Below are positions 50,074-58,750 of a stretch of 64,000 nt of DNA, one piece after another; position 1 is the stretch's first letter, and every line of letters begins with the position of its first letter. The DNA is from Comamonadaceae bacterium (GTDB lineage: Bacteria > Pseudomonadota > Gammaproteobacteria > Burkholderiales > Burkholderiaceae_C), in assembly GCA_015999985.1 (NCBI GenBank), contig JAECRA010000008.1, positions 1 through 64,000 on the forward strand, written 5' to 3'. The notes beneath the pieces are model-generated. The model saw only the letters and a program-made list of their open reading frames with translations, was not told the DNA's origin and ran no database searches. The translations under genes were made by a program, and so were the position numbers.

Positions 50074-50568
50074 TCAGGCCTCAGCCAGCAACTTCTCGAT
50101 CAGTTGGTGAAGCTCTGCAAAATCTGGCGCACCCACGTAGCGCTTCACAATCTCGCCCTTTTTGTTGACGATGTATGTCGTCGGGGTCAATTTGACTTCC
50201 CCCCATGCTTGGGCCACTGCACCCGTGTTGTCGATAGCTACCTTGAAAGGCAGTTTGCGAGTCTCGGCGAAGTTGACCACATAGTTCGGCGGGTCGTAGC
50301 TCATGGCCACGGCCAGGGTTTCATAGCCGCGTGATTTGAACTTGTCGTAGGTAGAGACGATTTGCGGCATCTCCGCCACGCAGGTGGTGCAGCTGGTGGC
50401 CCAGAAATTGACCAGGGTAACCTTGCCCTTCAGATCTTGTGTGGTGGTGCTGCTACCGTCCAATAAAACAAACGTGGACGCTGGAGCAACATCCTTGGCA
50501 CAGCCGGCCAGCGCCAAAACGGCAGCGGTCAAGCCAGCAACAAGAAGTGTTCTAAAAGCGAATTTCAT
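50074..50568 (-). CDS. TlpA-like thiol-disulfide lipoprotein
   Basis: The product has 164 residues from the ATG at 50568. The signal peptide ends in the lipobox L-A-G-C (Cys about 22). The thioredoxin domain has the redox motif N-F-W-A-T-S-C-T-T-C-V-A-E-M-P and cis-proline region L-T-P-T-T-Y-I-V. Such lipoproteins reduce or oxidise envelope proteins, often cytochrome apoproteins. It is convergent with cytochrome c', which makes a link to heme attachment plausible but unproven. Confidence 0.92.
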   Translation of the reverse strand: MKFAFRTLLVAGLTAAVLALAGCAKDVAPASTFVLLDGSSTTTQDLKGKVTLVNFWATSCTTCVAEMPQIVSTYDKFKSRGYETLAVAMSYDPPNYVVNFAETRKLPFKVAIDNTGAVAQAWGEVKLTPTTYIVNKKGEIVKRYVGAPDFAELHQLIEKLLAEA

Positions 50569-50820
50569 GGCAGTCTTGGATTGTAGGACCAATGAGCATT
50601 TGGCGCGGGACAGGTGCCTGCAGCCGGATAACAGCGACGGACCCAAGATAGACCGGATTCAAGCCTGCAAGTTCACGATGGTCGTGCGTTCTGCCTTCTT
50701 CTTTCTGACCTGCACAGGAATGGCCCCAAAATGGGCAAAGTGCCACTTAATCTGGCCATTCCCGGATGCGATTACCTGACTGCCGGGCATTCACATGGCG
50801 GTCAGGGACGCATCGTTGAT

Positions 50821-51324
50821 TTATTTCGCTTGAGCCAGCATGGTCGCGCCGTCGCTGACCTCAAATTTGCCTGGGCCTTCCACATTGAGTGTGGCCACCT
50901 TGCCGTCTTTGACCAGCATGGAATAGCGATTACTGCGCACGCCCATGCCGCGACCGGTCAGATCCAGGGTCAGTCCCGCGGCCTTAGCGAATTCTGCGCT
51001 GCCATCGGCCAGGAAGCGGATCTTTCCAACGGCTTTCTGGTCACGCGCCCAAGCGCCCATAACGAAGGCGTCGTTCACGGACAAGCACCAGATCTCGTCA
51101 ACGCCAGCCGCTTTAAGCGCGTCGGCGTTTTCAAGATAGCCAGGAACATGCTTGGCGGAGCAGGTAGGGGTAAAAGCGCCAGGAACAGCGAATACTGCGA
51201 CGGTCTTGCCAGCAGTTGCCGACGCGACTTCTACCGGATTAGGGCCGATGCTGCAGCCATTGCCTTCGACTTCAGAATACTCAGTCAAGGTGACGGCAGG
51301 CAGGGTATCTCCAACTTTGATCAT
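50821..51324 (-). CDS. Peroxiredoxin, Prx5 type
   Basis: A 167-residue peroxiredoxin. The peroxidatic cysteine is in V-P-G-A-F-T-P-T-C-S, and the family segments G-V-D-E-I-W-C-L-S-V-N-D and G-M-G-V-R-S-N-R-Y are present. It would reduce hydrogen and organic peroxides in the cytosol with glutathione/glutaredoxin or thioredoxin. AAGGAGATT lies just before the ATG. It is on the same strand as the ribosomal operon but separated from it by a strong terminator. Confidence 0.95.
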   Translation of the reverse strand: MIKVGDTLPAVTLTEYSEVEGNGCSIGPNPVEVASATAGKTVAVFAVPGAFTPTCSAKHVPGYLENADALKAAGVDEIWCLSVNDAFVMGAWARDQKAVGKIRFLADGSAEFAKAAGLTLDLTGRGMGVRSNRYSMLVKDGKVATLNVEGPGKFEVSDGATMLAQAK

Positions 51325-51348
51325 GGAACGAATCTCCTTTTAAAAGAC

Positions 51349-51381
51349 AAAAAAAAGCGACTCACATTGTGAGTCGCTTTT
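51349..51381 (-). terminator. Rho-independent terminator of the ribosomal protein operon
   Basis: On the reverse strand AAAAGCGACTCAC, a 3-base loop and GTGAGTCGCTTTT form a 13-bp stem followed by a continued T-run (eight T). It lies about 65 bp after rpsQ. It is the clearest terminator in the window and marks the end of the S10-type operon after rpsQ rather than at rplN. It leaves the peroxiredoxin gene downstream to its own promoter. Confidence 0.9.
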
Positions 51382-51445
51382 CACTTTCACGCGCAGAACG
51401 CGGAAAAGTAGGCTTGGTGCCCGAGCGGGTTCTTAGAACAAGTTC

Positions 51446-51715
51446 TTAGACCACAGAGGCTTTTTGCACCAGTCGTGTCGCTACCCAGTTTTTAGTCTTG
51501 GACAGCGGACGGCTTTCGGTGATTTCGATCACGTCGCCCAGTTTGTACTCGCCATTTTCGTCATGAGCGTGGTACTTGCTGGTGCGCATCAAGATCTTGT
51601 CGTAGATCGGGTGCTTCACACGGCGCTCGATCAGCACCGTCACGGTCTTGGCGCGCTTGTCGCTGACGACCTTGCCGACCAGCGTGCGCTTGAGGGATGT
51701 TTTGGCTTCCGTCAT
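51446..51715 (-). CDS. rpsQ: 30S ribosomal protein S17 (uS17)
   Basis: The product has 89 residues from the ATG at 51715 ([20 protein letters not shown]). The OB-fold core K-T-V-T-V-L-I-E-R and H-P-I-Y-D-K-I and the E-S-R-P-L-S-K-T-K family signature are clear. It binds 16S rRNA in the 30S body. Last gene of the cluster, 10 bp after rpmC. The upstream in-frame ATG adds 13 residues from rpmC DNA and was not used. Confidence 0.97.
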   Translation of the reverse strand: MTEAKTSLKRTLVGKVVSDKRAKTVTVLIERRVKHPIYDKILMRTSKYHAHDENGEYKLGDVIEITESRPLSKTKNWVATRLVQKASVV

Positions 51716-51725
51716 GGTCACGTCC

Positions 51726-51923
51726 TTATTTGGCGGCTGATTGCTTTTCGGCAATCAGGGTCTTGGCGCGAGCGATCGCGCGGCGGGTCGAACGCAGCTG
51801 GCTGGTGTTATTCAGTTGCTGCGTGGCCTTTTGCATACGCAGGTTGAAGTGGGCCTTTTGCAGGTCCTTGACTTCAGCTTGCAGGCCGGCGACGTCTTTT
51901 TGGCGCAGTTCAGCGGTTTTCAT
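51726..51923 (-). CDS. rpmC: 50S ribosomal protein L29 (uL29)
   Basis: A 65-residue two-helix protein ([21 protein letters not shown]...[12 protein letters not shown]). It lies at the peptide exit tunnel of the 50S subunit and helps form the docking site for trigger factor and SRP. Length and sequence match the family. It is placed between rplP (16 bp upstream) and rpsQ. Confidence 0.97.
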   Translation of the reverse strand: MKTAELRQKDVAGLQAEVKDLQKAHFNLRMQKATQQLNNTSQLRSTRRAIARAKTLIAEKQSAAK

Positions 51924-51939
51924 TTTCTATGTTCCTCGC

Positions 51940-52356
51940 TTACTGGCCAATCATGCGTGTCACGAAGGTCGTGCGCAGTGGCAGCTTGGCCGCAGCCAGC
52001 TGGAACGCTTCACGAGCCAACGCTTCAGGCACGCCGACGATTTCGTACAGCACTTTACCCGGCTGAATTTCAGCCACGTAATACTCAGGGTTACCCTTAC
52101 CGTTACCCATCCGGACTTCAGCCGGCTTGGTTGAAATCGGCTTGTCTGGGAACACACGGATCCAGATACGGCCACCACGCTTGACGTGACGCGAAATCGC
52201 GCGGCGTGCGGACTCGATCTGGCGCGCCGTGAGGCGGCCGCGGTCGGTAGATTTCAGACCGAAGTCGCCGAAGGCCACGGTATTGCCACGTGTGGCGATA
52301 CCGGTGTTGCGGCCTTTCTGCTCCTTGCGGTATTTTCTGCGTGCAGGTTGCAGCAT
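51940..52356 (-). CDS. rplP: 50S ribosomal protein L16 (uL16)
   Basis: A 138-residue protein starting [21 protein letters not shown], the highly conserved N terminus of uL16, with [12 protein letters not shown] and the M-G-x-G-K-G segment. It helps position tRNA in the A site of the 50S subunit. It starts 2 bp after the rpsC stop and is translationally close to it. Confidence 0.98.
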   Translation of the reverse strand: MLQPARRKYRKEQKGRNTGIATRGNTVAFGDFGLKSTDRGRLTARQIESARRAISRHVKRGGRIWIRVFPDKPISTKPAEVRMGNGKGNPEYYVAEIQPGKVLYEIVGVPEALAREAFQLAAAKLPLRTTFVTRMIGQ

Positions 52357-52358
52357 GT

Positions 52359-53264
52359 TTACTCTCCTTTAGCGCCGTCAGCTGCTGCAGCTGGCGCGGC
52401 TTTGCGAACGCGCTTAACGGCGGATTTAGCGTCGGCCCCTGCGGCCTCAGCGGGTTTGTCGCTTCCATCGGCTGGAGCTGCGTTGCTACCGCCAGCACCA
52501 CGGCGCGGGGCACCACGGCCTGCGCCTGCACGGTCACCACCAGGGCCACCGCGACCGTCACGACGTGGACCACGTGGACCGCGACGCTCTTCGCCTTCTG
52601 GGCGTGGAGTGCTGTCCAGTGAAGGCGCGTCGTTGCGGCCAAGTGTGTCGCCTTTGTAGACCCAGACCTTGACACCGATGATGCCGTAGGTGGTCTTGGC
52701 TTCGCTGGTACCGTAGTCGATGTCAGCGCGCAATGTGTGCAGTGGCACACGGCCTTCACGGTACCACTCAGTACGAGCGATCTCGATGCCGTTCAGACGG
52801 CCTGCAGACATGATCTTGATGCCTTGAGCACCCAGACGCATGGCGTTCTGCATGGCGCGCTTCATGGCGCGGCGGAACATGATCCGCTTTTCGAGCTGCT
52901 GTGTGATCGAGTCAGCAATCAGTTGGGCATCGACTTCAGGCTTGCGCACTTCTTCGATGTTGACGGCCACTGGCACGCCCAACTTGTCTGCCAAGTCTTT
53001 CTTGAGCTTCTCGATGTCCTCGCCTTTTTTACCGATCACCACACCCGGACGAGCCGAGAAAATGGTGATGCGGGCGTTCTTGGCAGGACGCTCGATCAGA
53101 ACGCGCGACACAGCGGCGTTCTTCAGCTTGGCCTTCAGGTACTCGCGCACCTTGATGTCTTCAGCCAGCATGCCGGCGAAGTCACGGTTACTGGCGTACC
53201 AGCGGCTGGACCAGTTACGGCTAACGGAAAGCCGAAAACCGGTAGGATGGATTTTCTGTCCCAT
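52359..53264 (-). CDS. rpsC: 30S ribosomal protein S3 (uS3) with long C-terminal tail
   Basis: A 301-residue protein, against 233 in E. coli. Residues 1-210 contain the KH domain ([13 protein letters not shown]) and the C-terminal S3 domain ([10 protein letters not shown]). Residues after about 215 form an Arg/Gly/Pro/Ala-rich tail with R-R-G-P-R-G-P-R-R and later A-A-G-A-D-A-K-S. Long basic tails occur in S3 of several Burkholderiales. S3 lines the mRNA entry channel of the 30S head. The start follows GAAATACT; rplV precedes by 22 bp. Confidence 0.97.
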   Translation of the reverse strand: MGQKIHPTGFRLSVSRNWSSRWYASNRDFAGMLAEDIKVREYLKAKLKNAAVSRVLIERPAKNARITIFSARPGVVIGKKGEDIEKLKKDLADKLGVPVAVNIEEVRKPEVDAQLIADSITQQLEKRIMFRRAMKRAMQNAMRLGAQGIKIMSAGRLNGIEIARTEWYREGRVPLHTLRADIDYGTSEAKTTYGIIGVKVWVYKGDTLGRNDAPSLDSTPRPEGEERRGPRGPRRDGRGGPGGDRAGAGRGAPRRGAGGSNAAPADGSDKPAEAAGADAKSAVKRVRKAAPAAAADGAKGE

Positions 53265-53286
53265 AGTATTTCTCGGGCTTTCCGTA

Positions 53287-53616
53287 TCAGTAGCCGACCG
53301 TCACGTACACATGGCACGTGGGCTTCGACAGGCGGGCACCACGGCCTTTGGCGCGGGCGGCTGAACGCTTGAGCGTCGTGCCTTGCTCGACGTAGATCGT
53401 CTTGACGCGGAGTTCGTCAATGTCTGCACCATCGTTGTGCTCAGCGTTGGCAACTGCCGACTCGAGCACCTTGCGCACGATTGGCGCGGCCTTCTTCTGT
53501 GTGAAGTTGAGGATGTTCAGGGCCTGGTCCACTTTTTTACCGCGGATCAGGTCGGCTACCAGACGGCCTTTGTCGACCGACAGGCGTACGCCACGAAGGA
53601 CTGCACGTGTTTCCAT
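53287..53616 (-). CDS. rplV: 50S ribosomal protein L22 (uL22)
   Basis: A 109-residue protein of standard length, with [16 protein letters not shown] and the family's [13 protein letters not shown] and R-A-K-G-R-G-A-R-L signatures. The extended loop lines the peptide exit tunnel. It lies between rpsS and rpsC. Confidence 0.98.
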   Translation of the reverse strand: METRAVLRGVRLSVDKGRLVADLIRGKKVDQALNILNFTQKKAAPIVRKVLESAVANAEHNDGADIDELRVKTIYVEQGTTLKRSAARAKGRGARLSKPTCHVYVTVGY

Positions 53617-53627
53617 GAGTCTTATCC

Positions 53628-53903
53628 TTATTTCTTGGCTTTTTTGTCCGCCGCGTGACCTTTGAAGGTACGCGTCAGGGCAAATTCACCCAACTTGTGG
53701 CCGACCATCTGGTCGGTCACGTACACAGGCACGTGTTGCTTGCCGTTGTGCACAGCAATGGTCAGGCCGATGAAATCGGGCAAGATCATCGAGCGACGCG
53801 ACCAGGTCTTGACGGGCTTCTTGTCTTTAGTGGCCACGGCCTTGTCGACCTTGGCCAGCAGATGATGGTCAACAAACGGACCCTTTTTGAGAGAGCGAGT
53901 CAT
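53628..53903 (-). CDS. rpsS: 30S ribosomal protein S19 (uS19)
   Basis: A 91-residue protein with [26 protein letters not shown] and [16 protein letters not shown], the family signature. It sits in the 30S head with S13 near the A and P sites. It is 11 bp upstream of rplV and 10 bp after rplB. Confidence 0.98.
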   Translation of the reverse strand: MTRSLKKGPFVDHHLLAKVDKAVATKDKKPVKTWSRRSMILPDFIGLTIAVHNGKQHVPVYVTDQMVGHKLGEFALTRTFKGHAADKKAKK

Positions 53904-53913
53904 TTGTTAGTCC

Positions 53914-54738
53914 TTATTTCTTGCGACGCGACACAACCATTACCTGGGTGCGCTTGTTGTTGCGAGTGCGATAGCCCTTGGTCAGGTTGCCCCATGGATC
54001 GACAGGCGCGCGGCCTTCACCAGTGCGACCTTCACCACCACCGTGCGGGTGATCGACCGGGTTCATGGCAACGCCGCGAACCGTTGGGCGAATACCCATC
54101 CAGCGCTTGACACCAGCCTTGCCCAAACGGCGCAGGCTGTGCTCTTCGTTGGCAACTTCACCAATCGTGGCGCGGCACTCGATATGAATCTTGCGGACTT
54201 CACCAGAGCGCATACGCACTTGAGCGTAAGTACCTTCGCGCGCCAAAAGCGTAGCGGATGTACCAGCCGAGCGAACGATCTGAGCACCAGCACCTGCCTT
54301 GAGCTCGATGCAGTGAATTGTGGAACCCACTGGGATGTTGCGGATTGGCAGCGTGTTGCCAGCGCGGATAGGCGCTTCGGAACCGCTCATCAGTTGGCTA
54401 CCAACTTCAACACCGCGAGGAGCGATGATGTAGCGGCGCTCGCCGTCAGCGTAGCAAACCAGAGCGATGTGTGCCGAACGGTTTGGATCGTATTCAATAC
54501 GCTCGACCTTGGCAGGAATGCCGTCCTTGTTGCGACGGAAATCGACGACGCGGTAATGATGGCGATGACCGCCGCCACGATGGCGCGTAGTGATGTGACC
54601 GTTGTTGTTACGGCCGGCTTTCTGGAATTGTGGCTCCAGCAGCGGGGCGTAGCCTTCACCTTTGTGCAGGTGATCACGCGTGACTTTGACCTGACCGCGA
54701 CGGCCGGGGGAAGTCGGTTTAATCTTGATGACAGCCAT
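53914..54738 (-). CDS. rplB: 50S ribosomal protein L2 (uL2)
   Basis: A 274-residue protein with the highly conserved [12 protein letters not shown] loop containing the histidine near the peptidyl transferase centre, and the N-terminal K-P-T-S-P-G-R-R start. It is essential for 50S function and subunit association. It lies 3 bp after the rplW stop. Confidence 0.98.
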   Translation of the reverse strand: MAVIKIKPTSPGRRGQVKVTRDHLHKGEGYAPLLEPQFQKAGRNNNGHITTRHRGGGHRHHYRVVDFRRNKDGIPAKVERIEYDPNRSAHIALVCYADGERRYIIAPRGVEVGSQLMSGSEAPIRAGNTLPIRNIPVGSTIHCIELKAGAGAQIVRSAGTSATLLAREGTYAQVRMRSGEVRKIHIECRATIGEVANEEHSLRRLGKAGVKRWMGIRPTVRGVAMNPVDHPHGGGEGRTGEGRAPVDPWGNLTKGYRTRNNKRTQVMVVSRRKK

Positions 54739-54741
54739 GAC

Positions 54742-55062
54742 TTACGCGGCCTCCCCAGACAGGTTCAACTCCTGGCCTTCCTTGAGCATGACGTACGCTT
54801 TACGCACGTTGTCGCGACGACCGATTGCTCGGCCGAAACGCTTTGTCTTGCCCTTGGTATTGACCACGGAAACGCCTTTGACCTCGACCTTGAACAGCAG
54901 CTCAACCGCAGCTTTGATCTCTGGCTTGGTAGCGTTTTGCAGCACCTTGAAGGTGACAGCATTGGACTTTTCAGCCACCATGGTGGCCTTTTCCGAGATG
55001 ATGGGTGCCAAGAGCACTTGCATCAACCGGCCTTCGTCGAATTTATTGGCGGCGGTGCTCAT
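54742..55062 (-). CDS. rplW: 50S ribosomal protein L23 (uL23)
   Basis: A 106-residue protein. [26 protein letters not shown] and [12 protein letters not shown] are the typical core segments. It is a main docking protein at the exit tunnel. A short N-terminal extension ([13 protein letters not shown]) is usual in this order. The ATG overlaps the rplD stop by 4 bp. Confidence 0.98.
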   Translation of the reverse strand: MSTAANKFDEGRLMQVLLAPIISEKATMVAEKSNAVTFKVLQNATKPEIKAAVELLFKVEVKGVSVVNTKGKTKRFGRAIGRRDNVRKAYVMLKEGQELNLSGEAA

Positions 55063-55679
55063 GCGAACATCTCCTTGAGCTTGTCGATGGCGCCCTTGGT
55101 TACGAGCACTTTCTTGTAGTGCACCAGAGACACCGGATCGGCGTAGCGCGGTTCGATGACCAGCACGTTGCCGAGGTTGCGCGAAGCCAGGTACAGGTTC
55201 TCATCGACTTCGTCGGAGATCACGAGCACGGAATTGAGCTTCATGGCTTTGAGCTTGTCAGCCAATTGCTTGGTCTTGGGAGAATCGACTTTGATCGATT
55301 CCACCACGGCCAGGCGGCCTTCGCGAGCCAGTTGCGAGAAGATGGACGCCATGCCGGCGCGATACATCTTCTTGTTGATTTTTTGGCTGAAGTTTTCGTC
55401 AGGGCTGTTCGGGAAAATCCGACCGCCCCCACGCCACAGAGGCGACGACGTCATACCAGCACGAGCGTTACCCGTACCCTTTTGACGGAAAGGCTTCTTG
55501 GTGGAGTGCTTGACCTGTTCGCGGTCTTTTTGTGCACGTGTTCCCTGGCGCGCATTGGCCTGATAGGCCACCATGAGCTGGTGAATCAGCGATTCGTTGT
55601 AGTCGCGACCGAAGACAGTCTCAGGTGCGTCCACTTTGGAAGCCGCCAGACCTTGGTCGTTTAGGAATTCAAGCTGCAT
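55059..55679 (-). CDS. rplD: 50S ribosomal protein L4 (uL4)
   Basis: A 206-residue protein with the long loop [14 protein letters not shown] that reaches the exit tunnel and [16 protein letters not shown]. In E. coli L4 also represses its own operon by binding the leader; the spacer upstream of rplC here is a possible counterpart. The ATG shares one base with the rplC stop. Confidence 0.98.
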   Translation of the reverse strand: MQLEFLNDQGLAASKVDAPETVFGRDYNESLIHQLMVAYQANARQGTRAQKDREQVKHSTKKPFRQKGTGNARAGMTSSPLWRGGGRIFPNSPDENFSQKINKKMYRAGMASIFSQLAREGRLAVVESIKVDSPKTKQLADKLKAMKLNSVLVISDEVDENLYLASRNLGNVLVIEPRYADPVSLVHYKKVLVTKGAIDKLKEMFA

Positions 55680-56365
55680 TACTTAGCCCCTTCCTTCGCG
55701 GCCGTCTTTGGCTGGCCTTTGACTGCTGGATGCACGGTGACGAAGCCGCCACGCGAACCAGGCACAGCGCCTTTGATCAGCAACAACTGACGCGCTTCGT
55801 CTACACGAATGACGTCGAGGTTTTGCGTGGTCACGGTTTCGTCGCCCATGTGGCCGGTCATCTTCTTACCGGGGAACACACGGCCTGGATCTTGCGCCAT
55901 CGAGATCGAGCCTGGCACGTTGTGCGAACGGCTGTTACCGTGCGACGCGCGCTGCGACTTGAAGTTGTGGCGTTTGATGGTACCGGCGAAGCCTTTACCA
56001 ATGGAAGTGCCTTGCACGTCGACCTTTTGGCCGGCGGAGAACACGTCAGTCACGGGAACAGTGCTGCCTGCGGCGTATTTGCCAGCAACATCACTGTCCA
56101 CACGGAACTCACGGAGGATTTCACCGGCTTCCACGCCCGCTTTAGCGAGGTGACCGGCTTCAGGCTTGGTAACACGCGAAGCTTTGCGTGTACCAAACGT
56201 GACCTGCAGGGCCACGTAGCCATCGTTTTCCTGGGTTTTGACCTGGGTGACGCGGTTGTTTGACACATCTACCACTGTGACAGGCACTGCATCGCCGTCA
56301 TCAGTGAACAGACGCATCATGCCCACCTTGCGCCCCAGCAACCCCAATCGATTGCCTTGACTCAT
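55679..56365 (-). CDS. rplC: 50S ribosomal protein L3 (uL3)
   Basis: A 228-residue protein. It has [31 protein letters not shown] and [14 protein letters not shown], including the glutamine region near the peptidyl transferase centre. CTGGAGC lies 5 bp before the ATG. It is the first gene of the second transcription unit, 315 bp after rpsJ, with its own promoter candidate at 56494-56522. Confidence 0.98.
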   Translation of the reverse strand: MSQGNRLGLLGRKVGMMRLFTDDGDAVPVTVVDVSNNRVTQVKTQENDGYVALQVTFGTRKASRVTKPEAGHLAKAGVEAGEILREFRVDSDVAGKYAAGSTVPVTDVFSAGQKVDVQGTSIGKGFAGTIKRHNFKSQRASHGNSRSHNVPGSISMAQDPGRVFPGKKMTGHMGDETVTTQNLDVIRVDEARQLLLIKGAVPGSRGGFVTVHPAVKGQPKTAAKEGAK

Positions 56366-56493
56366 TTATTGCTCCAGTACTTTCACCGCGCCTGCTGCAA
56401 TTGGCTTGCGCGTTTGGTGTATGAAAGAAGGGTTGATATAGAACTCACCTTTTTCGCTGGCTCTTCCGAGCCGCAAAAATAGGCAAGCCTGCG

Positions 56494-56522
56494 ATTATAG
56501 ATGCGACTTGGAATTTCGGCAA
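56494..56522 (-). promoter_or_regulatory. Sigma70-type promoter for rplC and the downstream ribosomal genes
   Basis: The reverse strand shows TTGCCG (56522-56517), 17 bp, then a perfect TATAAT (56499-56494). Transcription would start near 56487, giving a leader of about 120 bases before rplC. The leader can form a stem GGCTC/GAGCC with a GGAA tetraloop, suitable for feedback by a ribosomal protein, which is inferred. Confidence 0.6.
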
Positions 56523-56537
56523 GCCACAAGTGAATGA

Positions 56538-56573
56538 GGGCTGATAGCGTTGCTTCTCAGCAGCTATCAGCCC
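56538..56573 (-). repeat. Perfect 11-bp stem hairpin downstream of rpsJ
   Basis: GGGCTGATAGC (56538-56548) and GCTATCAGCCC (56563-56573) pair across a 14-base loop. It lies between rpsJ and the rplC promoter. It lacks a T-run on either strand, so it may be a factor-dependent terminator, a 3' stability hairpin for the tuf-rpsJ mRNA, or a processing site. Confidence 0.55.
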
Positions 56574-56680
56574 CCTCCTCCCTGTTTTTCCTTAACCGAG
56601 CGCCCTTTGTCAGAGCGCTTTCCAAGGGACAGGGAATTGCTTCTTCGATCTACAAGGAAGCTCAGCTTCCTTGACTGCGT

Positions 56681-56995
56681 TTACTGCAGTTTGATTTCGA
56701 CGTCCACGCCAGCTGGCAGATCGAGCTTCATCAGTGCATCAACAGTTTTGTCTGTTGGGTCAACGATGTCCATCAGGCGCTGGTGCGTACGGATTTCGAA
56801 CTGGTCGCGGCTGGTCTTGTTGACGTGCGGCGAACGCAGGATGTCGAAACGCTTCATGCGTGTGGGCAGTGGCACTGGGCCTTTGACCACAGCGCCGGTG
56901 CGCTTGGCGGTGTCAACGATTTCAGCAGCAGACTGGTCGATCAGCTTGTAATCGAACGCTTTCAGGCGAATGCGGATTTTCTGTTTGTTAGCCAT
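56681..56995 (-). CDS. rpsJ: 30S ribosomal protein S10 (uS10)
   Basis: A 104-residue protein, [20 protein letters not shown], with the family signature [21 protein letters not shown]. Besides its 30S role it is the NusE transcription antitermination factor. It is only 12 bp after tuf and thus probably in the tuf transcript, while the rest of the classical S10 operon starts 315 bp later. Confidence 0.98.
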   Translation of the reverse strand: MANKQKIRIRLKAFDYKLIDQSAAEIVDTAKRTGAVVKGPVPLPTRMKRFDILRSPHVNKTSRDQFEIRTHQRLMDIVDPTDKTVDALMKLDLPAGVDVEIKLQ

Positions 56996-57007
56996 GATTC
57001 GCCTGCC

Positions 57008-58198
57008 TTACGCAATGATTTTTGCAACCACGCCAGCGCCGACGGTACGGCCACCTTCACGGATAGCGAAACGCAGACCTTCTTCCATGGCGATGGGAGC
57101 GATCAGCTTGACGGTGATGCTCACGTTGTCGCCAGGCATGACCATCTCTTTGCCTTCTGGCAGCTCGATGGAACCGGTCACGTCCGTGGTACGGAAGTAG
57201 AACTGAGGACGGTAGTTGTTGAAGAAAGGCGTGTGACGGCCACCTTCATCTTTGCTCAGAACATACACTTCGCCTGTGAAGTGTGTGTGTGGCTTGATGG
57301 AGCCTGGCTTGCACAGCACTTGGCCGCGCTCGACGTCTTCACGCTTGGTGCCGCGCAGCAAGATACCCACGTTGTCGCCTGCTTGACCTTGGTCGAGCAG
57401 CTTGCGGAACATTTCAACGCCCGTGCAAGTGGTCTTCTGGGTGTTCTTGATACCGACGATTTCGATTTCTTCGCCGACTTTGACAATACCGCGCTCGATA
57501 CGGCCAGTCACCACAGTGCCGCGGCCAGAGATGGAGAACACGTCTTCCACAGGCATCAGGAACGCACCGTCAATCGCACGCTCAGGCGTAGGAATGTAGT
57601 TGTCCAGCGCGTCAGCCAGCTTCATGATGGCCTCTTCACCCAGCTCGCCAGTGTCGCCTTCGAGGGCCAACTTGGCAGAGCCTTTGATGATGGGAGTGTC
57701 ATCGCCAGGGAATTCGTACTTGGACAGAAGCTCGCGAACTTCCATCTCAACCAGCTCGAGCAGCTCAGCATCATCCACCATGTCTGCCTTGTTCAGGAAA
57801 ACGATGATGTAAGGCACGCCCACCTGACGCGACAGCAAGATGTGCTCACGCGTTTGGGGCATAGGGCCGTCAGCGGCCGAGCACACCAAGATAGCGCCGT
57901 CCATTTGGGCAGCACCGGTAATCATGTTTTTAACGTAGTCAGCGTGACCTGGGCAGTCCACGTGAGCGTAGTGGCGGTTAGCCGTTTCGTACTCAACGTG
58001 CGCAGTGTTGATCGTAATGCCGCGCGCTTTTTCTTCTGGCGCTGCATCAATCTGGTCATACGCTTTGGCTTCGCCGCCAAATTTCTTCGACAGCACCGTC
58101 GCAATAGCAGCTGTCAGCGTTGTCTTACCATGGTCAACGTGACCAATCGTGCCCACGTTCACGTGCGGTTTCGTCCGCTCGAATTTCTCTTTTCCCAT
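57008..58198 (-). CDS. tuf: Elongation factor Tu
   Basis: A 396-residue EF-Tu. G1 is G-H-V-D-H-G-K-T, G2 is in [12 protein letters not shown]3 is [12 protein letters not shown] and G4 is N-K-A-D. Domains 2 and 3 follow with the C-terminal [10 protein letters not shown]. It delivers aminoacyl-tRNAs to the ribosome. Upstream on the same strand lie tRNA-Thr, tRNA-Gly and tRNA-Tyr, as in the enterobacterial thrU-tyrU-glyT-thrT-tufB arrangement. This species usually has a second tuf copy near fusA, which is outside the window. Confidence 0.98.
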   Translation of the reverse strand: MGKEKFERTKPHVNVGTIGHVDHGKTTLTAAIATVLSKKFGGEAKAYDQIDAAPEEKARGITINTAHVEYETANRHYAHVDCPGHADYVKNMITGAAQMDGAILVCSAADGPMPQTREHILLSRQVGVPYIIVFLNKADMVDDAELLELVEMEVRELLSKYEFPGDDTPIIKGSAKLALEGDTGELGEEAIMKLADALDNYIPTPERAIDGAFLMPVEDVFSISGRGTVVTGRIERGIVKVGEEIEIVGIKNTQKTTCTGVEMFRKLLDQGQAGDNVGILLRGTKREDVERGQVLCKPGSIKPHTHFTGEVYVLSKDEGGRHTPFFNNYRPQFYFRTTDVTGSIELPEGKEMVMPGDNVSITVKLIAPIAMEEGLRFAIREGGRTVGAGVVAKIIA

Positions 58199-58267
58199 TT
58201 CTTCGACTCCGAAAAAATAAACCGAACATCAAAAACGATAGCCGGATGCACATGCTTCGGCAAATCT

Positions 58268-58342
<75 letters not shown>

Positions 58343-58371
58343 AATAATCGCTTCACCAACCTGAGACCAAC

Positions 58372-58445
58372 TGGAGCGGGAGACGGGAATCGAACCCGCG
58401 TCATTAGCTTGGAAGGCTAAGGTTCTACCATTGAACTACTCCCGC
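58372..58445 (-). tRNA. tRNA-Gly (TCC anticodon)
   Basis: Acceptor GCGGGAG/CTCCCGC, anticodon stem TTAGC/GCTAA around CTTCCAA (anticodon TCC), T-arm CGGG/CCCG with loop TTCGATT, discriminator T, and an encoded CCA. It is the middle tRNA of the cluster upstream of tuf, 29 bp before tRNA-Thr. Confidence 0.96.
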
Positions 58446-58615
58446 AAAAGGCTCCACAAGGCAAACCTGGACCCGCACAACAACTGATACGGAATTCCCA
58501 TACACCCTGCGCAAGATTCTTTTGCTCGGAAAAAGCTTCCCAAACACTCTTGCTGCCAACCTGCGAACAGGCTTTCAACTTCAGTCGGCCGGCAAGCCGG
58601 CTTTCTCAATTTCGC

Positions 58616-58701
58616 TGGTGGAGAGGGCTGGATTCGAACCAGCGTACTCGTAAGAGGGCAGATTTACAGTCTGCTGCCATTAACCACTCGGCCACCTCTC
58701 C
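58616..58701 (-). tRNA. tRNA-Tyr (GTA anticodon)
   Basis: An 86-base class II tRNA. Acceptor GGAGAGG/CCTCTCC, anticodon stem GCAGA/TCTGC around CTGTAAA (anticodon GTA), a long variable arm (CCTCTTACGAGTACG region), T-arm GCTGG/CCAGC with TTCGAAT, and an encoded CCA. First gene of the tRNA-tuf transcript. Confidence 0.96.
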
Positions 58702-58716
58702 GGCGAAGAACTCACG

Positions 58717-58746
58717 ATTATGCCACCACTTTTTGACAGTTGCCAA
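58717..58746 (-). promoter_or_regulatory. Promoter of the tRNA-tuf transcript
   Basis: On the reverse strand TTGGCA (58746-58741) and CATAAT (58722-58717) are separated by 18 bp and placed 15 bp before the 5' end of tRNA-Tyr. This gives a short leader, as expected for a tRNA-first operon. It lies just beyond the ung stop codon. Confidence 0.6.
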
Positions 58747-58750
58747 AAAT

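Larger units (their letters stand above)
56366..56680. other. 315-bp structured spacer between rpsJ and rplC
   Basis: No coding frame is credible. It contains, in transcript order (reverse strand), a perfect palindrome AAGGAAGCTCAGCTTCCTT (56654-56672), a long hairpin GGGCTGATAGC/GCTATCAGCCC (56538-56573), a promoter candidate, and a small GGCTC-GGAA-GAGCC hairpin in the leader near 56457-56470. It therefore separates tuf-rpsJ from the other ribosomal genes both physically and in expression. Confidence 0.65.
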
